A DNA stretch of 64,000 bases from positions 86,342-150,341 of the forward strand of contig CACKQW010000001.1 of assembly GCA_902602415.1 (NCBI GenBank), written 5' to 3'. Made by a program: the position numbers and the translations under genes. This document shows, in pieces, positions 1 through 8,953 of the stretch (the stretch's first letter is position 1; every line of letters begins with the position of its first letter). The DNA is from an uncultured Bacteroidota bacterium (GTDB lineage: Bacteria; Bacteroidota; Bacteroidia; Flavobacteriales; Flavobacteriaceae). The notes under the pieces were generated by a model. The model did not search any database. It was not told the origin of the DNA and saw only the letters and a list, made by a program, of their open reading frames with translations.

Positions 1-1148
1 CTTTTGCAATAATGTTATTTACAATATTATTCGGAATTGCAAATGGTTTTCAAAATACATTTGAAAATGAGTTTGCTGGAGATGCCAACAATTCAATATT
101 TATATATTCAGGACGTACTTCAAAGCCGGTAGATGGATATCAAACGGGTAGAAGAATTATGTTTGATAATGAATTATACAAAACCATTAAAAAGGAATTC
201 AATAATAATATTGAATTTATCACAGGAAGAGTGTATAATAACGTTACAGCAACTTTTGGCGTAGAGAGAAATAATTATACTGTCAGAGCAGTAGATCCAG
301 ATCACCAATTTATTGAAAAATCAGAAATGAAACAAGGAAGATTTATTAATTCCTTAGATTTGGCAAATAATACCAAAAATATTGTTATTGGAAATTTAGT
401 TGCTAATGATCTCTTTGGCAATATCGATCCAATTGGAAAATATTTAGATCTCAATAAAATTAAGTTTAAAGTTGTTGGTGTTTTTGTAGAAAGAACAGAA
501 GGAACTGATAGTAATGAGGCAAGGATAATATATATGCCTATTTCTACAGCTCAAAAAATATATGGAGCTGATGATAAAATTGATCAGATTAATTTAACCT
601 ATAATCCTGCATTAAGTGAGCAAGAAGCGCTGGCTTTTGGTAATAAAATCATTGACAGAATGAAAGAAATTTTATTTGTTGCAAAAGATGATCAATCAGC
701 TATTCGCACAAGAAATAGGGCTAGAGAAGCGCAAGAAATTAATCAGTTTAATGGTGCTTTGGCCGTTCTAGTATTAATTATCGGCATGGGAACATTAATA
801 GCTGGAGTTGTTGGAATTAGTAATATTATGATATTTATTGTGAAGGAAAGAACAAAGGAAATTGGGATTAGAAAGGCACTCGGTGCTACTCCAAATTCAA
901 TTGTATTATTAATAATTTTGGAATCAATTTTTATTACTGCCATTTCAGGATATATTGGACTGCTAATTGGCGGAGGAATTTTAAATGCATTTAATTTAGA
1001 AGATTATTGGATTACTGATCCTCAGGTTAGCAGCAAGCTTGTAATAGCTGCAACAATTACTTTGATAATTTCTGGAACAATTGCTGGATATATCCCTGCC
1101 AAAAGAGCCGCTGGAGTTAAGCCAATTAAAGCATTAAGAGATGAGTAA
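1..1148 (+). CDS. ABC transporter permease, MacB/FtsX family (5'-truncated)
   Basis: The reading frame is open from the window edge, so the usual N-terminal segment (about 35-40 residues including part of the first membrane helix) lies outside. The ATG at 12 is an internal Met and not the start. What remains is a periplasmic MacB core domain followed by three C-terminal membrane helices of an FtsX domain, with the conserved KERTKEIGIRKALGAT coupling-helix motif. Family role: inner-membrane permease of an export or lipoprotein-type ABC system. It overlaps the next permease by 8 bases and is followed by adaptor and TolC genes, so a tripartite exporter is likely. No ATPase is visible in the window; it is probably just upstream. 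Substrate unknown. Confidence 0.9.
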   Translation, partial: FAIMLFTILFGIANGFQNTFENEFAGDANNSIFIYSGRTSKPVDGYQTGRRIMFDNELYKTIKKEFNNNIEFITGRVYNNVTATFGVERNNYTVRAVDPDHQFIEKSEMKQGRFINSLDLANNTKNIVIGNLVANDLFGNIDPIGKYLDLNKIKFKVVGVFVERTEGTDSNEARIIYMPISTAQKIYGADDKIDQINLTYNPALSEQEALAFGNKIIDRMKEILFVAKDDQSAIRTRNRAREAQEINQFNGALAVLVLIIGMGTLIAGVVGISNIMIFIVKERTKEIGIRKALGATPNSIVLLIILESIFITAISGYIGLLIGGGILNAFNLEDYWITDPQVSSKLVIAATITLIISGTIAGYIPAKRAAGVKPIKALRDE

Positions 1149-2388
1149 TATGTTTAGATTCTTATTTGACAAAGACACATGGCAAGAGCTTAGGGAAAGC
1201 TTAACTAAAAATAAGTTAAGGACTATAATTACGATGATTGGTGTATGGTGGGGAATTTTATTATTAATCGGTCTTTTGGGTTCTGCAAAAGGAATTGAAA
1301 ATAAATTCAGCGTTCAGTTTGGTGACTATGCCACTAATAGTGTCTTTATTTGGGGGCAAACAACAAGTAAGGCTTTTAAGGGATTTCAGCAAGGAAGATA
1401 TCCTGGCTTAAAACTTTCACAGCTTGAAAAAATTAAAAACCAGGTAAAAGGTATTAAGTTTTTATTACCTAGAAATGCTAGAGATGCTCAGGTTGTGAGA
1501 GGTGTTCAATATGATAATTTTGGAATATCAGGCGATTTCCCTCTGCTTGATGAAATTCAAAAGAAAAATCTTATTAGCGGAAGATTTATTAACCAATTGG
1601 ATATTAATGACAGTAAAAAAGTAGCTGTTATTTCTGATGATGTATACAAACAACTGTTCGCGGTAGATGAAAATGCAATTGGAGAGTTTTTAAAAATTAA
1701 TGATATCAGTTTTAAGGTAGTCGGTGTTTTTGAGCAAGGCGACTTTGATTTTGGAGGAGATTTACATATACCTTTTACAACTTTTCAAAAGGTCTATAAC
1801 CAAGGGGATAATATTGGCTGGATTACTGTTACAGGTGAGCAAGATTTTAATATAAGACAAATTGAAAAAGATGTTAAACTGGCACTTAAAAACTTAAACT
1901 ATGTTCACCCTGACGATAATCGTGCTTTTGGCAGCTTTAATCTTGGAGAATTGTTTGATAGGTTTGAAGGTTTTTTGAAAGGAATGCAATTTTTAACTTG
2001 GTTTGTTGGAATTGCCACATTAATTGCCGGTGTATTTGCAATTGGAAATATATTGCTCATCACGGTTAAAGAAAGAACAAAAGAAATTGGTATTAGAAGA
2101 GCAATCGGCGCAACTCCATTTGAGATTAAAAGGCAAATAATACTTGAATCTATCTTTTTGACAATAATAGCTGGGATTTTTGGCATTATTAGTGGAGGAT
2201 GGATATTAATTGCAATGGATTTTGCGTATGGAAGTGGCCCTGATTCTATTCTAATTAATGCATCTGTGTCAATATTTGTGGTTTTTATTGCAGTAATTAT
2301 ATTGGTACTTTTTGGATCTCTAATCGGATTAATTCCTGCTAACAGAGCAACTAGTATTAAACCTATAGATGCATTGAGAGAAGAATAA
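1141..2388 (+). CDS. ABC transporter permease, MacB/FtsX family
   Basis: 415 residues. N-terminal cytoplasmic segment and one membrane helix (about residues 30-50), a large periplasmic MacB core domain, then three C-terminal helices (about 285-405) with the coupling motif KERTKEIGIRRAIGAT. It is a paralogue of the preceding permease, and the two overlap by 8 bases, which suggests a heterodimeric permease. Next come HlyD-like adaptor and TolC-like channel genes on the same strand. Family knowledge: such sets export peptides, lipids or toxic compounds across both membranes. The substrate cannot be read from sequence. Confidence 0.92.
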   Translation: MSNMFRFLFDKDTWQELRESLTKNKLRTIITMIGVWWGILLLIGLLGSAKGIENKFSVQFGDYATNSVFIWGQTTSKAFKGFQQGRYPGLKLSQLEKIKNQVKGIKFLLPRNARDAQVVRGVQYDNFGISGDFPLLDEIQKKNLISGRFINQLDINDSKKVAVISDDVYKQLFAVDENAIGEFLKINDISFKVVGVFEQGDFDFGGDLHIPFTTFQKVYNQGDNIGWITVTGEQDFNIRQIEKDVKLALKNLNYVHPDDNRAFGSFNLGELFDRFEGFLKGMQFLTWFVGIATLIAGVFAIGNILLITVKERTKEIGIRRAIGATPFEIKRQIILESIFLTIIAGIFGIISGGWILIAMDFAYGSGPDSILINASVSIFVVFIAVIILVLFGSLIGLIPANRATSIKPIDALREE

Positions 2389-2407
2389 TTAATTTTAAAT
2401 TTTAAAT

Positions 2408-3559
2408 ATGAAAAATTGGATTAAATATATATTAATAATTTTGGTGATATTCTTATTACTATTTGTGCTAAAATATTTTAACGATTCAAATACGGCATCA
2501 ATAATTGATTATAAGACAGAGCAACCTTTTTATACTTCAATTGTAAAAGAGGTTGTAGCTACGGGTAAATTAAATCCGGAAGATGAAATCGAATTGAAAC
2601 CACAGGTAAGTGGTATAATAGATAAAATTTTTGTGGAGGAAGGCGATATTGTAATGAGAGGAGATTTAATAGCAAGTATTAGGGTGGTTCCTAATGAACA
2701 AGCATTATTGAGTGCAACTAGTAGAATTAACTCATCAAAATTATCCTATGATAATGCAAAAAAACTTTTTGATAGAAGCGAAAAATTATACGAAAAGGGA
2801 GTTATTTCCAAACAGGACTTTGAAAATAGTCAGTTGTCAATGGAGCAAAATATGGAATCCTTGAGGCAAGCCGAAAATGATTTTAAGATTATAAAAAAAG
2901 GAACTCTAACAGGTGGAAGCTCAGCAAACACGAATGTTTTGTCTCAAATTTCGGGTACTATTTTGGAAATACCAATCAGAGAAGGCACCCCGATTACTGA
3001 AACCAATACGTTTAGTCCTGGTACAACAATCGCAACCGTTGCAGATATGACTAAAATGATCTTCGAAGGACAAGTTGATGAAACTGAGGTTTCTAAGCTT
3101 GCTGAGGGATCTGAAATTAAGGTTATATTGGGTGCACTAGAAAAGGATGAATTCGAAGCTAAGTTAACATTTGTTGCCCCAAAAGGTATTGAATTAGGAG
3201 GTGCTGTACAGTTTAAAATAAAAGCTGATGTTGAAATACCTGAAAGTGTTAATGTTAGAGCAGGATACAGTGCAAATGCAATCATGTCAATTGGTCAGAA
3301 AGAGAATATTTTATGTATCAATGAATCCTTGCTACAGTTTAATAGAATCACAGACAAACCTTTCGTTGAAATACAAAACGAAAATGGTTTATTTATTACA
3401 AAAGAGGTTGAAGTTGGAATTTCTGACGGAATCAATGTCGAAATATTAAAAGGAGTGAAAGAGGGAGATAAAATTAAAGTATGGAATTCTATTGAGGATG
3501 AAGATGAAGATGAGGTTAGAAGGAGACAAGATGAAAATTCCAGAGAATTAGAGGATTAA
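2408..3559 (+). CDS. Efflux periplasmic adaptor subunit (HlyD/MacA family)
   Basis: 383 residues. A single N-terminal membrane anchor (about 4-24) is followed by a split biotinyl-lipoyl-like domain (about 50-85 and again near 175-215), an alpha-hairpin between them (about 95-155) and beta-barrel domains. This is the membrane-fusion architecture that links an inner-membrane transporter to TolC. The C terminus is strongly acidic (EDEDEDE) and then mixed charge, which is not part of the family core. It lies 19 bases after the permease and 15 bases before the tolC-like gene, so it very likely belongs to the same operon and complex. Confidence 0.92.
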   Translation: MKNWIKYILIILVIFLLLFVLKYFNDSNTASIIDYKTEQPFYTSIVKEVVATGKLNPEDEIELKPQVSGIIDKIFVEEGDIVMRGDLIASIRVVPNEQALLSATSRINSSKLSYDNAKKLFDRSEKLYEKGVISKQDFENSQLSMEQNMESLRQAENDFKIIKKGTLTGGSSANTNVLSQISGTILEIPIREGTPITETNTFSPGTTIATVADMTKMIFEGQVDETEVSKLAEGSEIKVILGALEKDEFEAKLTFVAPKGIELGGAVQFKIKADVEIPESVNVRAGYSANAIMSIGQKENILCINESLLQFNRITDKPFVEIQNENGLFITKEVEVGISDGINVEILKGVKEGDKIKVWNSIEDEDEDEVRRRQDENSRELED

Positions 3560-3574
3560 TATTATTTGGTAGAT

Positions 3575-4885
3575 ATGAAAAAAATTAAAATTTTTAAGTT
3601 TTGTATTCTTGTAGCTAGCATTTCATTTGCACAAGATAAAATATGGACCTTAGAGCAATGTGTTGATCATGCATTGGAAAATAATATAACAATTCTTCAG
3701 GCTGAAAATAGTTTACTTTCATCTAAGCAAGATATCATAAGTGCAAAAGGCAATTTTTTACCATCAATTAACTCCAATCTTAGTGGAGGTGCCAGTTTAG
3801 GAAATATTGAAGTTTTTCCTGGAGAATTTAGAGATAGAGAGTTTTATTCTACATCTGTTGGAATTGGTTTTTCCCAAAGTGTTTTTAACGGATTTAGAAA
3901 TATTAACTTATTGAATCAAAGTAAATTAAGTTTGGAAAGAAATCAATTTGAATTGGAAAAGTTTAAGGACGACATATCGCTTAACGTTGCAAACACTTAT
4001 TTAAATGTACTGTTTAACAAAGAAAATTTAGAATTAGCTAAGCTTCAAGTTGAATTTTCAGAATTCCAAGTTAATCAGGTAAAAACATTGGTTGAGGCTG
4101 GATCTGAACCAAATTCAACATTAATTGAAACTCAGGCAACATACAGCAGAGATATTCAAAATTTAACTATTGCTGAAAATAACCACGATCTAGCGCTGCT
4201 GACACTAGCACAATTATTACAATTGCCTTATGAAAATTTTGATGTGGAAGTAATAGAAATTGACACCCCCTCTGCAAATCTAATGTATAATGATATTGCA
4301 CCTATATTAAATTATGCTTTGCAAAATCGTAATGAAATTAAAGTTGCTGAAAGAGACATTGAATTAGCAAAATTAGGAACCAAGATTTCTAAAAGTGCAT
4401 ATTTACCAAATGTATCTATGGGATATGGATTTAATGCATCTGCTAACTTTTCAAACTTAACAGTAGATGATGAATTACTTGATCAGTTAAATGTAAATAA
4501 AGGACATTCAATTAACATGAATATCTCGATTCCAATTTTTAATAGAAATCAAACAAAAGCACAGGTTAAAAAATCAAAAATTCAAGAAGAAACTACGAAT
4601 TTAGCTTTAGAACAGGCGAAAATCAATTTAGAATCAACAATTCAAAGAGCATTTACAGATGCACGTGCTGCATTAAAATCTTATGAAGCTGCGCAGCTTT
4701 CTTTACAATCACAGGAGGTAGCATTTAAAAATTCACAAGAAAGATTTATAATAGGAGCCTTGAATTCTTTTGATTTGGAACAATCCAGATTACGAATGAT
4801 AAATGCCAGATCTTCATTAATTAATGCTAAATATGATTTTATATTCAAAACAAAAGTATTAGATTTCTACCTCGGTAAAAGATAA
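3575..4885 (+). CDS. TolC family outer membrane efflux protein
   Basis: I chose the ATG at 3575. The in-frame TTG at 3566 would add three residues before a normal signal peptide (MKKIKIFKF...SFAQ). About 436 residues. Two OEP repeats rich in coiled-coil segments (about 170-225 and 330-420) and beta-strands are typical of the trimeric outer-membrane tunnel. It is the last gene of the permease-permease-adaptor-TolC set and probably forms the outer-membrane exit duct. The family assignment is clear; the substrate is not. Confidence 0.93.
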   Translation: MKKIKIFKFCILVASISFAQDKIWTLEQCVDHALENNITILQAENSLLSSKQDIISAKGNFLPSINSNLSGGASLGNIEVFPGEFRDREFYSTSVGIGFSQSVFNGFRNINLLNQSKLSLERNQFELEKFKDDISLNVANTYLNVLFNKENLELAKLQVEFSEFQVNQVKTLVEAGSEPNSTLIETQATYSRDIQNLTIAENNHDLALLTLAQLLQLPYENFDVEVIEIDTPSANLMYNDIAPILNYALQNRNEIKVAERDIELAKLGTKISKSAYLPNVSMGYGFNASANFSNLTVDDELLDQLNVNKGHSINMNISIPIFNRNQTKAQVKKSKIQEETTNLALEQAKINLESTIQRAFTDARAALKSYEAAQLSLQSQEVAFKNSQERFIIGALNSFDLEQSRLRMINARSSLINAKYDFIFKTKVLDFYLGKR

Positions 4886-4890
4886 ACTTC

Positions 4891-5550
4891 GTGTCATTAA
4901 TTTTAAATATTGAAACATCAACGACCAACTGCTCAGTTTCTATCTCTGAAAATGAGGAAATAATTACATCACAGGAAAAAAATTTTGAGTACTATTCACA
5001 CTCTGAAGTTTTACATGTTTATATTGCTGAACTATTTAGTAAATCAAATTTGGAAATCAATGATATTAGAGCTGTTTCAATCTCAGAAGGTCCTGGTTCA
5101 TACACTGGCTTGAGAATTGGATCTGCAACGGCTAAAGGAATTTGTTTTGCTTTGAAAATTCCATTAATTGCGATCGATACCATGCATATTTTGGCAAAAA
5201 AAATAAAATCAACAAAGGGGTATATTATTCCCAACTTAGATGCAGGAAGAAATGAAATTTATTTTTCTGTTTTTGATTGTAATTACAAAAAAATTCAACC
5301 TACAAATTTTAAAGAATTAAAAACAAAATCTTTTGAAAAATATCTTGATTCTGAATCGGTTCAATTTGTTGGAAATGCAAACAACAAATTGAAAAAATTC
5401 TTGAACTCAGATAATGCAATTTTTTCAAAAAATGAGTTACCATCGTCCTTAGAAATGGTAAGTTTGTCCTTTGAAAAATTTTCTAGAAATGAGTTTGTAG
5501 ATATTGAGAATTTTGAGCCTAACTACTTAAAGAACTTTATTAAAAAATAA
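4891..5550 (+). CDS. tsaB: tRNA threonylcarbamoyladenosine biosynthesis protein TsaB
   Basis: 219 residues from a GTG start five bases after the tolC-like gene. The N terminus LILNIETSTTNCSVSI is the ASKHA phosphate-1 strand, and the motif SEGPGSYTGLRIGSATAKG is diagnostic of TsaB. Family knowledge: TsaB pairs with TsaD and TsaE to transfer threonylcarbamoyl to A37 of ANN-decoding tRNAs. It meets the NifU-like gene tail to tail, with only six bases between stop codons and no clear terminator hairpin. Confidence 0.95.
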   Translation: MSLILNIETSTTNCSVSISENEEIITSQEKNFEYYSHSEVLHVYIAELFSKSNLEINDIRAVSISEGPGSYTGLRIGSATAKGICFALKIPLIAIDTMHILAKKIKSTKGYIIPNLDAGRNEIYFSVFDCNYKKIQPTNFKELKTKSFEKYLDSESVQFVGNANNKLKKFLNSDNAIFSKNELPSSLEMVSLSFEKFSRNEFVDIENFEPNYLKNFIKK

Positions 5551-5556
5551 ATAAAA

Positions 5557-6426
5557 TTATCCGTTTATTGCTTCAACCTTGTCAACTTTAGTTGACAGCA
5601 TTTCTTTAAGAATATTTTCAATTCCATTTTTTAGAGTTATTGTTGAAGATGGACAACCACTACACGCTCCTTGTAAAATTACTTTAACAACTTTTCCTTT
5701 TGGGTCATAGGAGTCAAATACAATATTTCCACCATCAGATGAAACCGCAGGCTTGATATATTCATCTAAAATTGATATAATTTGTTTTGAAATTTCATCA
5801 CTTTTTGAATCTTTTTGAGGTTTTGATTTTTTATATTCAAGAATATTTTTTGAAAGAAAATCAATGATGAAGCTTCTTAATTGAGGTGTGATTTCATCCC
5901 ACTCACTTATTTCATATTTTGTTATAGAAACATAGTTTCGATCAATATAAATACTTTTTACAAACGGAAATTTAAATAACTCCCTTGCAAATTTCATTTC
6001 TGATGCTTCATCGATATTATTAAACTCAACATTAGTATCAATTAAAATTTTATTAGACACAAATTTCATGACTGATGGGTTTGGTGTACTTTCAGAATAT
6101 ATTGAAATGGGGTTTTTAATATTTTTTTTTGGTTCATCTACAGCGTTAAGTCCACTATTTAAATAATTTTCAATTTTTACTCTTACCTCTTCTTCAACAT
6201 CATTCCATTCAATGATATTAAATCTTTCAATTGAAATAAATGATGGAGTTATATATACTTTTTTTACAAATGGAAGGTAAAAAAGCTCTTGTGCTAATTT
6301 TGAGTTTTTTGCTTCATCAATATTAGAATACTCATAGTTTTTATGATTTGTTATAAAACTATTTATTTCAAATTTATTAATAAATTTATTAGCTGTTTTT
6401 TCGATTTTTACCTTGTATTTCATCAT
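5557..6426 (-). CDS. NifU family Fe-S cluster scaffold/carrier protein
   Basis: 289 residues with three parts: Nfu_N domain (about 3-90), a second Nfu_N domain (about 107-195, with the motif STPNPSVMKF), and a NifU C-terminal domain (about 213-280) carrying the cluster-binding pair C255 and C258 in ACSGCPSS. The C-terminal domain binds a 4Fe-4S cluster at a dimer interface and delivers it to apoproteins. The first Nfu_N copy has lost the TPNP loop that the second keeps, so the two copies have diverged. A duplicated Nfu_N is usual in flavobacterial homologues. It is transcribed divergently from the PorP/SprF gene. Confidence 0.93.
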   Translation of the reverse strand: MMKYKVKIEKTANKFINKFEINSFITNHKNYEYSNIDEAKNSKLAQELFYLPFVKKVYITPSFISIERFNIIEWNDVEEEVRVKIENYLNSGLNAVDEPKKNIKNPISIYSESTPNPSVMKFVSNKILIDTNVEFNNIDEASEMKFARELFKFPFVKSIYIDRNYVSITKYEISEWDEITPQLRSFIIDFLSKNILEYKKSKPQKDSKSDEISKQIISILDEYIKPAVSSDGGNIVFDSYDPKGKVVKVILQGACSGCPSSTITLKNGIENILKEMLSTKVDKVEAING

Positions 6427-6440
6427 AATAAAGCCTTTAG

Positions 6441-6448
6441 CAAAAATA
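6441..6448 (-). promoter_or_regulatory. Putative -7 promoter box for the NifU-like gene
   Basis: On the minus strand the sequence reads TATTTTTG, a full match to the Bacteroidota -7 consensus TAnnTTTG. Transcription would start about four bases downstream, giving a leader of roughly 11 bases before the ATG at 6426. No clear -33 TTG is seen. Confidence 0.45.
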
Positions 6449-6501
6449 ATAAATATTAGTCTTTAAGGAAATATTAATCAGTATATGTCTATTAAAATTT
6501 A

Positions 6502-6509
6502 TATATTTG
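6502..6509 (+). promoter_or_regulatory. Putative -7 promoter box for the PorP/SprF gene
   Basis: TATATTTG matches the Bacteroidota -7 consensus TAnnTTTG. The predicted start is near 6513, leaving a leader of about 44 bases before the ATG at 6557. The -33 element is not obvious. Confidence 0.45.
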
Positions 6510-6556
6510 GTCGTGCTGTGTAATATCAGTTGTAAATAATAGTTTTATTTTACATT

Positions 6557-7570
6557 ATGAGATATAAAATATCAATCTTATTTCTTGCAATCATTGTTTT
6601 TTTTAATGAGAAATCTTTTTCACAAGAGGGTTTGCCAATATATTCTGATTATTTAACCGATAATTATTATTTATTGTTTCCTTCAATGGCAGGAGCATCT
6701 AGTTGCTCCAAAATCAGATTTACAGGGAGACAGCAATGGGTTGACTCTGATAAAGCACCAAATTTACAGACGATAAGTTTTAATGGTAGACTAGGAGATT
6801 CTAGATCTGCTCTTGGTGCTATTGCATATAATGATCAAAATGGATATCATTCGCAATCAGGAGGCTATTTAACATATGCTCATCACATCATGTTTTCAAG
6901 AAGTGAATTGGATTTGGATATGCTTTCTTTTGGTCTCAGCGCGGGATTAATCCAATATAAACTAGATGAATCTTCTTTCCTTTCTGCAGGTTTTGATCCA
7001 CTTATTTCTGGAGTTGAGCAAAGTGCAACAAATTTCAATATTGATTTTGGTTTTTCATATCAATACCTTGATTTCTATATTCACACTTCAATAAAAAATC
7101 TCTTAAAAAATGATGGTATAAACTTTAATGAACAAGGGTTAAGCTATAATAATCTCAGAACATATATTATGTCCTCTGGATATTTGTTTTCAAACAACTC
7201 TGATACCTGGTATTTTGAACCATCATTAATGTTTGTGCACAAAGACGCTACTAAAGAAACATTCGCTGATTTGAATTTTAAATTGTATAAAGAGTTTAAT
7301 TTTGGAAGGATTTGGGGTGGAATATCATACAGAACATCTTTTGACGGTGCTAATTATGTAAATAATACAAATCAACTAACTAATCAAAAGCTTCAGTATG
7401 TTACTCCTTTAATTGGTATGAAGTTTAATAGTTTTGTTTTTGCATACACTTATTCATACCAATCAAACTCTGTAGTATTTGATAATGGTGGTTACCATCA
7501 ATTAACTTTGGGATTTGATTTAGGATGTAGAAAAGATAGAATGGATTGTAAATGTCCCTGGATCAAGTAA
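6557..7570 (+). CDS. Type IX secretion system membrane protein, PorP/SprF family
   Basis: 337 residues with a signal peptide (about 1-22) and then the family signature LPIYSDYLTDNYYLLFPSMAGA near the mature N terminus. The remainder is alternating beta-strands with GF/GL turns, as in an outer-membrane beta-barrel. PorP/SprF proteins work with the PorK/N/L/M machinery and the gliding apparatus, where they are thought to hold secreted adhesins on the surface. It stands alone here with no partner adhesin nearby. A C-terminal cysteine-bearing tail (CRKDRMDCKCPWIK) is unusual for a barrel end. Confidence 0.88.
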   Translation: MRYKISILFLAIIVFFNEKSFSQEGLPIYSDYLTDNYYLLFPSMAGASSCSKIRFTGRQQWVDSDKAPNLQTISFNGRLGDSRSALGAIAYNDQNGYHSQSGGYLTYAHHIMFSRSELDLDMLSFGLSAGLIQYKLDESSFLSAGFDPLISGVEQSATNFNIDFGFSYQYLDFYIHTSIKNLLKNDGINFNEQGLSYNNLRTYIMSSGYLFSNNSDTWYFEPSLMFVHKDATKETFADLNFKLYKEFNFGRIWGGISYRTSFDGANYVNNTNQLTNQKLQYVTPLIGMKFNSFVFAYTYSYQSNSVVFDNGGYHQLTLGFDLGCRKDRMDCKCPWIK

Positions 7571-7575
7571 ATTTA

Positions 7576-8358
7576 TTAAAATTCCTTTCTTTCCATTTTA
7601 AATCTTCCATCAATAAAGTCTTTTGAAATAGTTTTTGAATTATAAAATAATTTGACACTACCATGGGTATTCTTTTCAGAGCTTAGGTTAAACTCATTTA
7701 ATATCTTTTTGGTTTGATTAACGATGGGCATTATTGAATCAACTATTTTAATTTTATCACCAATAATTTCCATTATTTCATCTTTTAAAAAATTATAATG
7801 CGTACAGCCTAAAACAAGGTGATCTATATTTTCTTTTACCATTGGAAGTAAATAGTCATTTAATTTTATCTTAAAAAATGTTGATTTTATCGGGACACCT
7901 TTTTCTAAGTTTTCTACTAAACCAAATCCAGGCTGCTCGTAAATTTTAATTTTTTCTTTGTTATTAGAGTGCTGTGTTTTTAAAAAAACATTGCTACTCA
8001 ATGTTTTTTTAGTAGCTAAAACACCTATTTTTTTTGTTTTTGTTTGTAAAATTGCAGGCTTTATCCCAGGCTCAATTCCGATAATTGGGCAATTAAAAAT
8101 TTTTCTTAATGATTCAATTGAATTTGTTGTTGAAGTATTACAAGCAACAATGATGATTTTACAATCTAGTTTAATTAGCTCTTTACAGTTCTTAATACTT
8201 AGTTCAGTAATAATTTTTTTTGACTTATTTCCGTAAGGACAATTTTTGTTGTCCGCCAAATAAATAAATTTCTCATTTTTAAGCTCTTTGAATAGTTCAT
8301 TTAGAATAGAGACACCTCCAATTCCAGAATCAAAAATACCAATAGGTCTATTATCCAT
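7576..8358 (-). CDS. murI: Glutamate racemase
   Basis: 260 residues. N-terminal IGIFDSGIGGVSIL, the first catalytic cysteine C73 in VACNTSTTNS, and the second C185 in VLGCTHYNF identify the cofactor-independent racemase that supplies D-glutamate for peptidoglycan. The start is ATG. It follows the ompH-bamA gene string on the same strand, but a strong intrinsic terminator (8363-8390) sits only four bases before its start codon, so it is not a simple last member of that operon. Confidence 0.95.
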   Translation of the reverse strand: MDNRPIGIFDSGIGGVSILNELFKELKNEKFIYLADNKNCPYGNKSKKIITELSIKNCKELIKLDCKIIIVACNTSTTNSIESLRKIFNCPIIGIEPGIKPAILQTKTKKIGVLATKKTLSSNVFLKTQHSNNKEKIKIYEQPGFGLVENLEKGVPIKSTFFKIKLNDYLLPMVKENIDHLVLGCTHYNFLKDEIMEIIGDKIKIVDSIMPIVNQTKKILNEFNLSSEKNTHGSVKLFYNSKTISKDFIDGRFKMERKEF

Positions 8359-8362
8359 GAGT

Positions 8363-8390
8363 AAAAAAAAAGCTGTCTACTGACAGCTTT
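8363..8390 (-). terminator. Strong intrinsic terminator between ompH and murI
   Basis: On the minus strand: AAAGCTGTC, loop AGTA, GACAGCTTT, then a run of T (9-bp perfect stem, at least eight T). It lies 22 bases after the ompH stop and ends four bases before the murI ATG. It could end the envelope operon, or it could act as a conditional terminator for murI. Confidence 0.85.
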
Positions 8391-8411
8391 CTAATTTTAT
8401 TGACATTTAAT

Positions 8412-8918
8412 TTAAAAATTTAGTTTTTTCTTAACTTCTTCCATTAAATCTTTTCCACTAGCAACGATTAAACCTTGTCCTTGGGTTGAATCTAGCACAT
8501 AATCAAATCCAAGATCAGCGGCTACTTGGTTAATTGCTTCTTGTGCCTTTTCAGTAATTGGCTTCAAAAGATCAAATTCTTTTTTTTGTAATTCCTGCTG
8601 AGCTTGAGCTTGATACTGTCTAATACTCTGTTCCATTCCTTGAACTTCTTGTAATCTTTTGGCATTTTCTTCTTCAGATTGTGATGCAGCTTCTGAATCA
8701 TATTGTTTTACTTTACTTTGAAGTTCAGAGGCCATTGTTTGAATATCAGTTTCATAGGTTTTAGCAAGTTTTTCAAGTTCAGCTTTAGCATCATTCATTT
8801 CTGGCATGGAAGCTACTAATTCAGTAGTATTAATGTGAGCAATCTTTGATTGAGCTGTTACATTTACACAAATAAAACCTAATATTAGGGTTAGGAAGAT
8901 TTTATTGATATTGTTCAT
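8412..8918 (-). CDS. OmpH/Skp family periplasmic chaperone
   Basis: 168 residues with a signal peptide (about 1-22, ending VTAQ), then KIAHINTTELVASMPEM, the usual strand and helix entry of Skp. A long coiled-coil arm follows (about 45-115, rich in E, K, Q) and the body is completed by a strand near ADLGFDYVLDS. Skp trimers hold unfolded outer-membrane proteins in the periplasm for delivery to BamA, whose gene is nearby. Probably cotranscribed with the upstream ompH paralogue and also served by an internal promoter. Confidence 0.92.
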   Translation of the reverse strand: MNNINKIFLTLILGFICVNVTAQSKIAHINTTELVASMPEMNDAKAELEKLAKTYETDIQTMASELQSKVKQYDSEAASQSEEENAKRLQEVQGMEQSIRQYQAQAQQELQKKEFDLLKPITEKAQEAINQVAADLGFDYVLDSTQGQGLIVASGKDLMEEVKKKLNF

Positions 8919-8945
8919 AATTTTTTAATTTTGTTAATGTCTTCG

Positions 8946-8953
8946 CAAATGTA
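8946..8953 (-). promoter_or_regulatory. Putative -7 promoter box for the downstream ompH
   Basis: The minus strand reads TACATTTG, matching TAnnTTTG, directly after the stop of the upstream ompH paralogue. The predicted start is near 8942, giving a 24-base leader for the ompH starting at 8918. It would let the small chaperone be made apart from bamA. Confidence 0.4.

Noticed and set aside
6427-6556. Riboswitch or small RNA in the gap between the NifU-like and PorP genes
   Set aside because: The 130 bases contain two outward promoter boxes but no convincing stem or known aptamer core.
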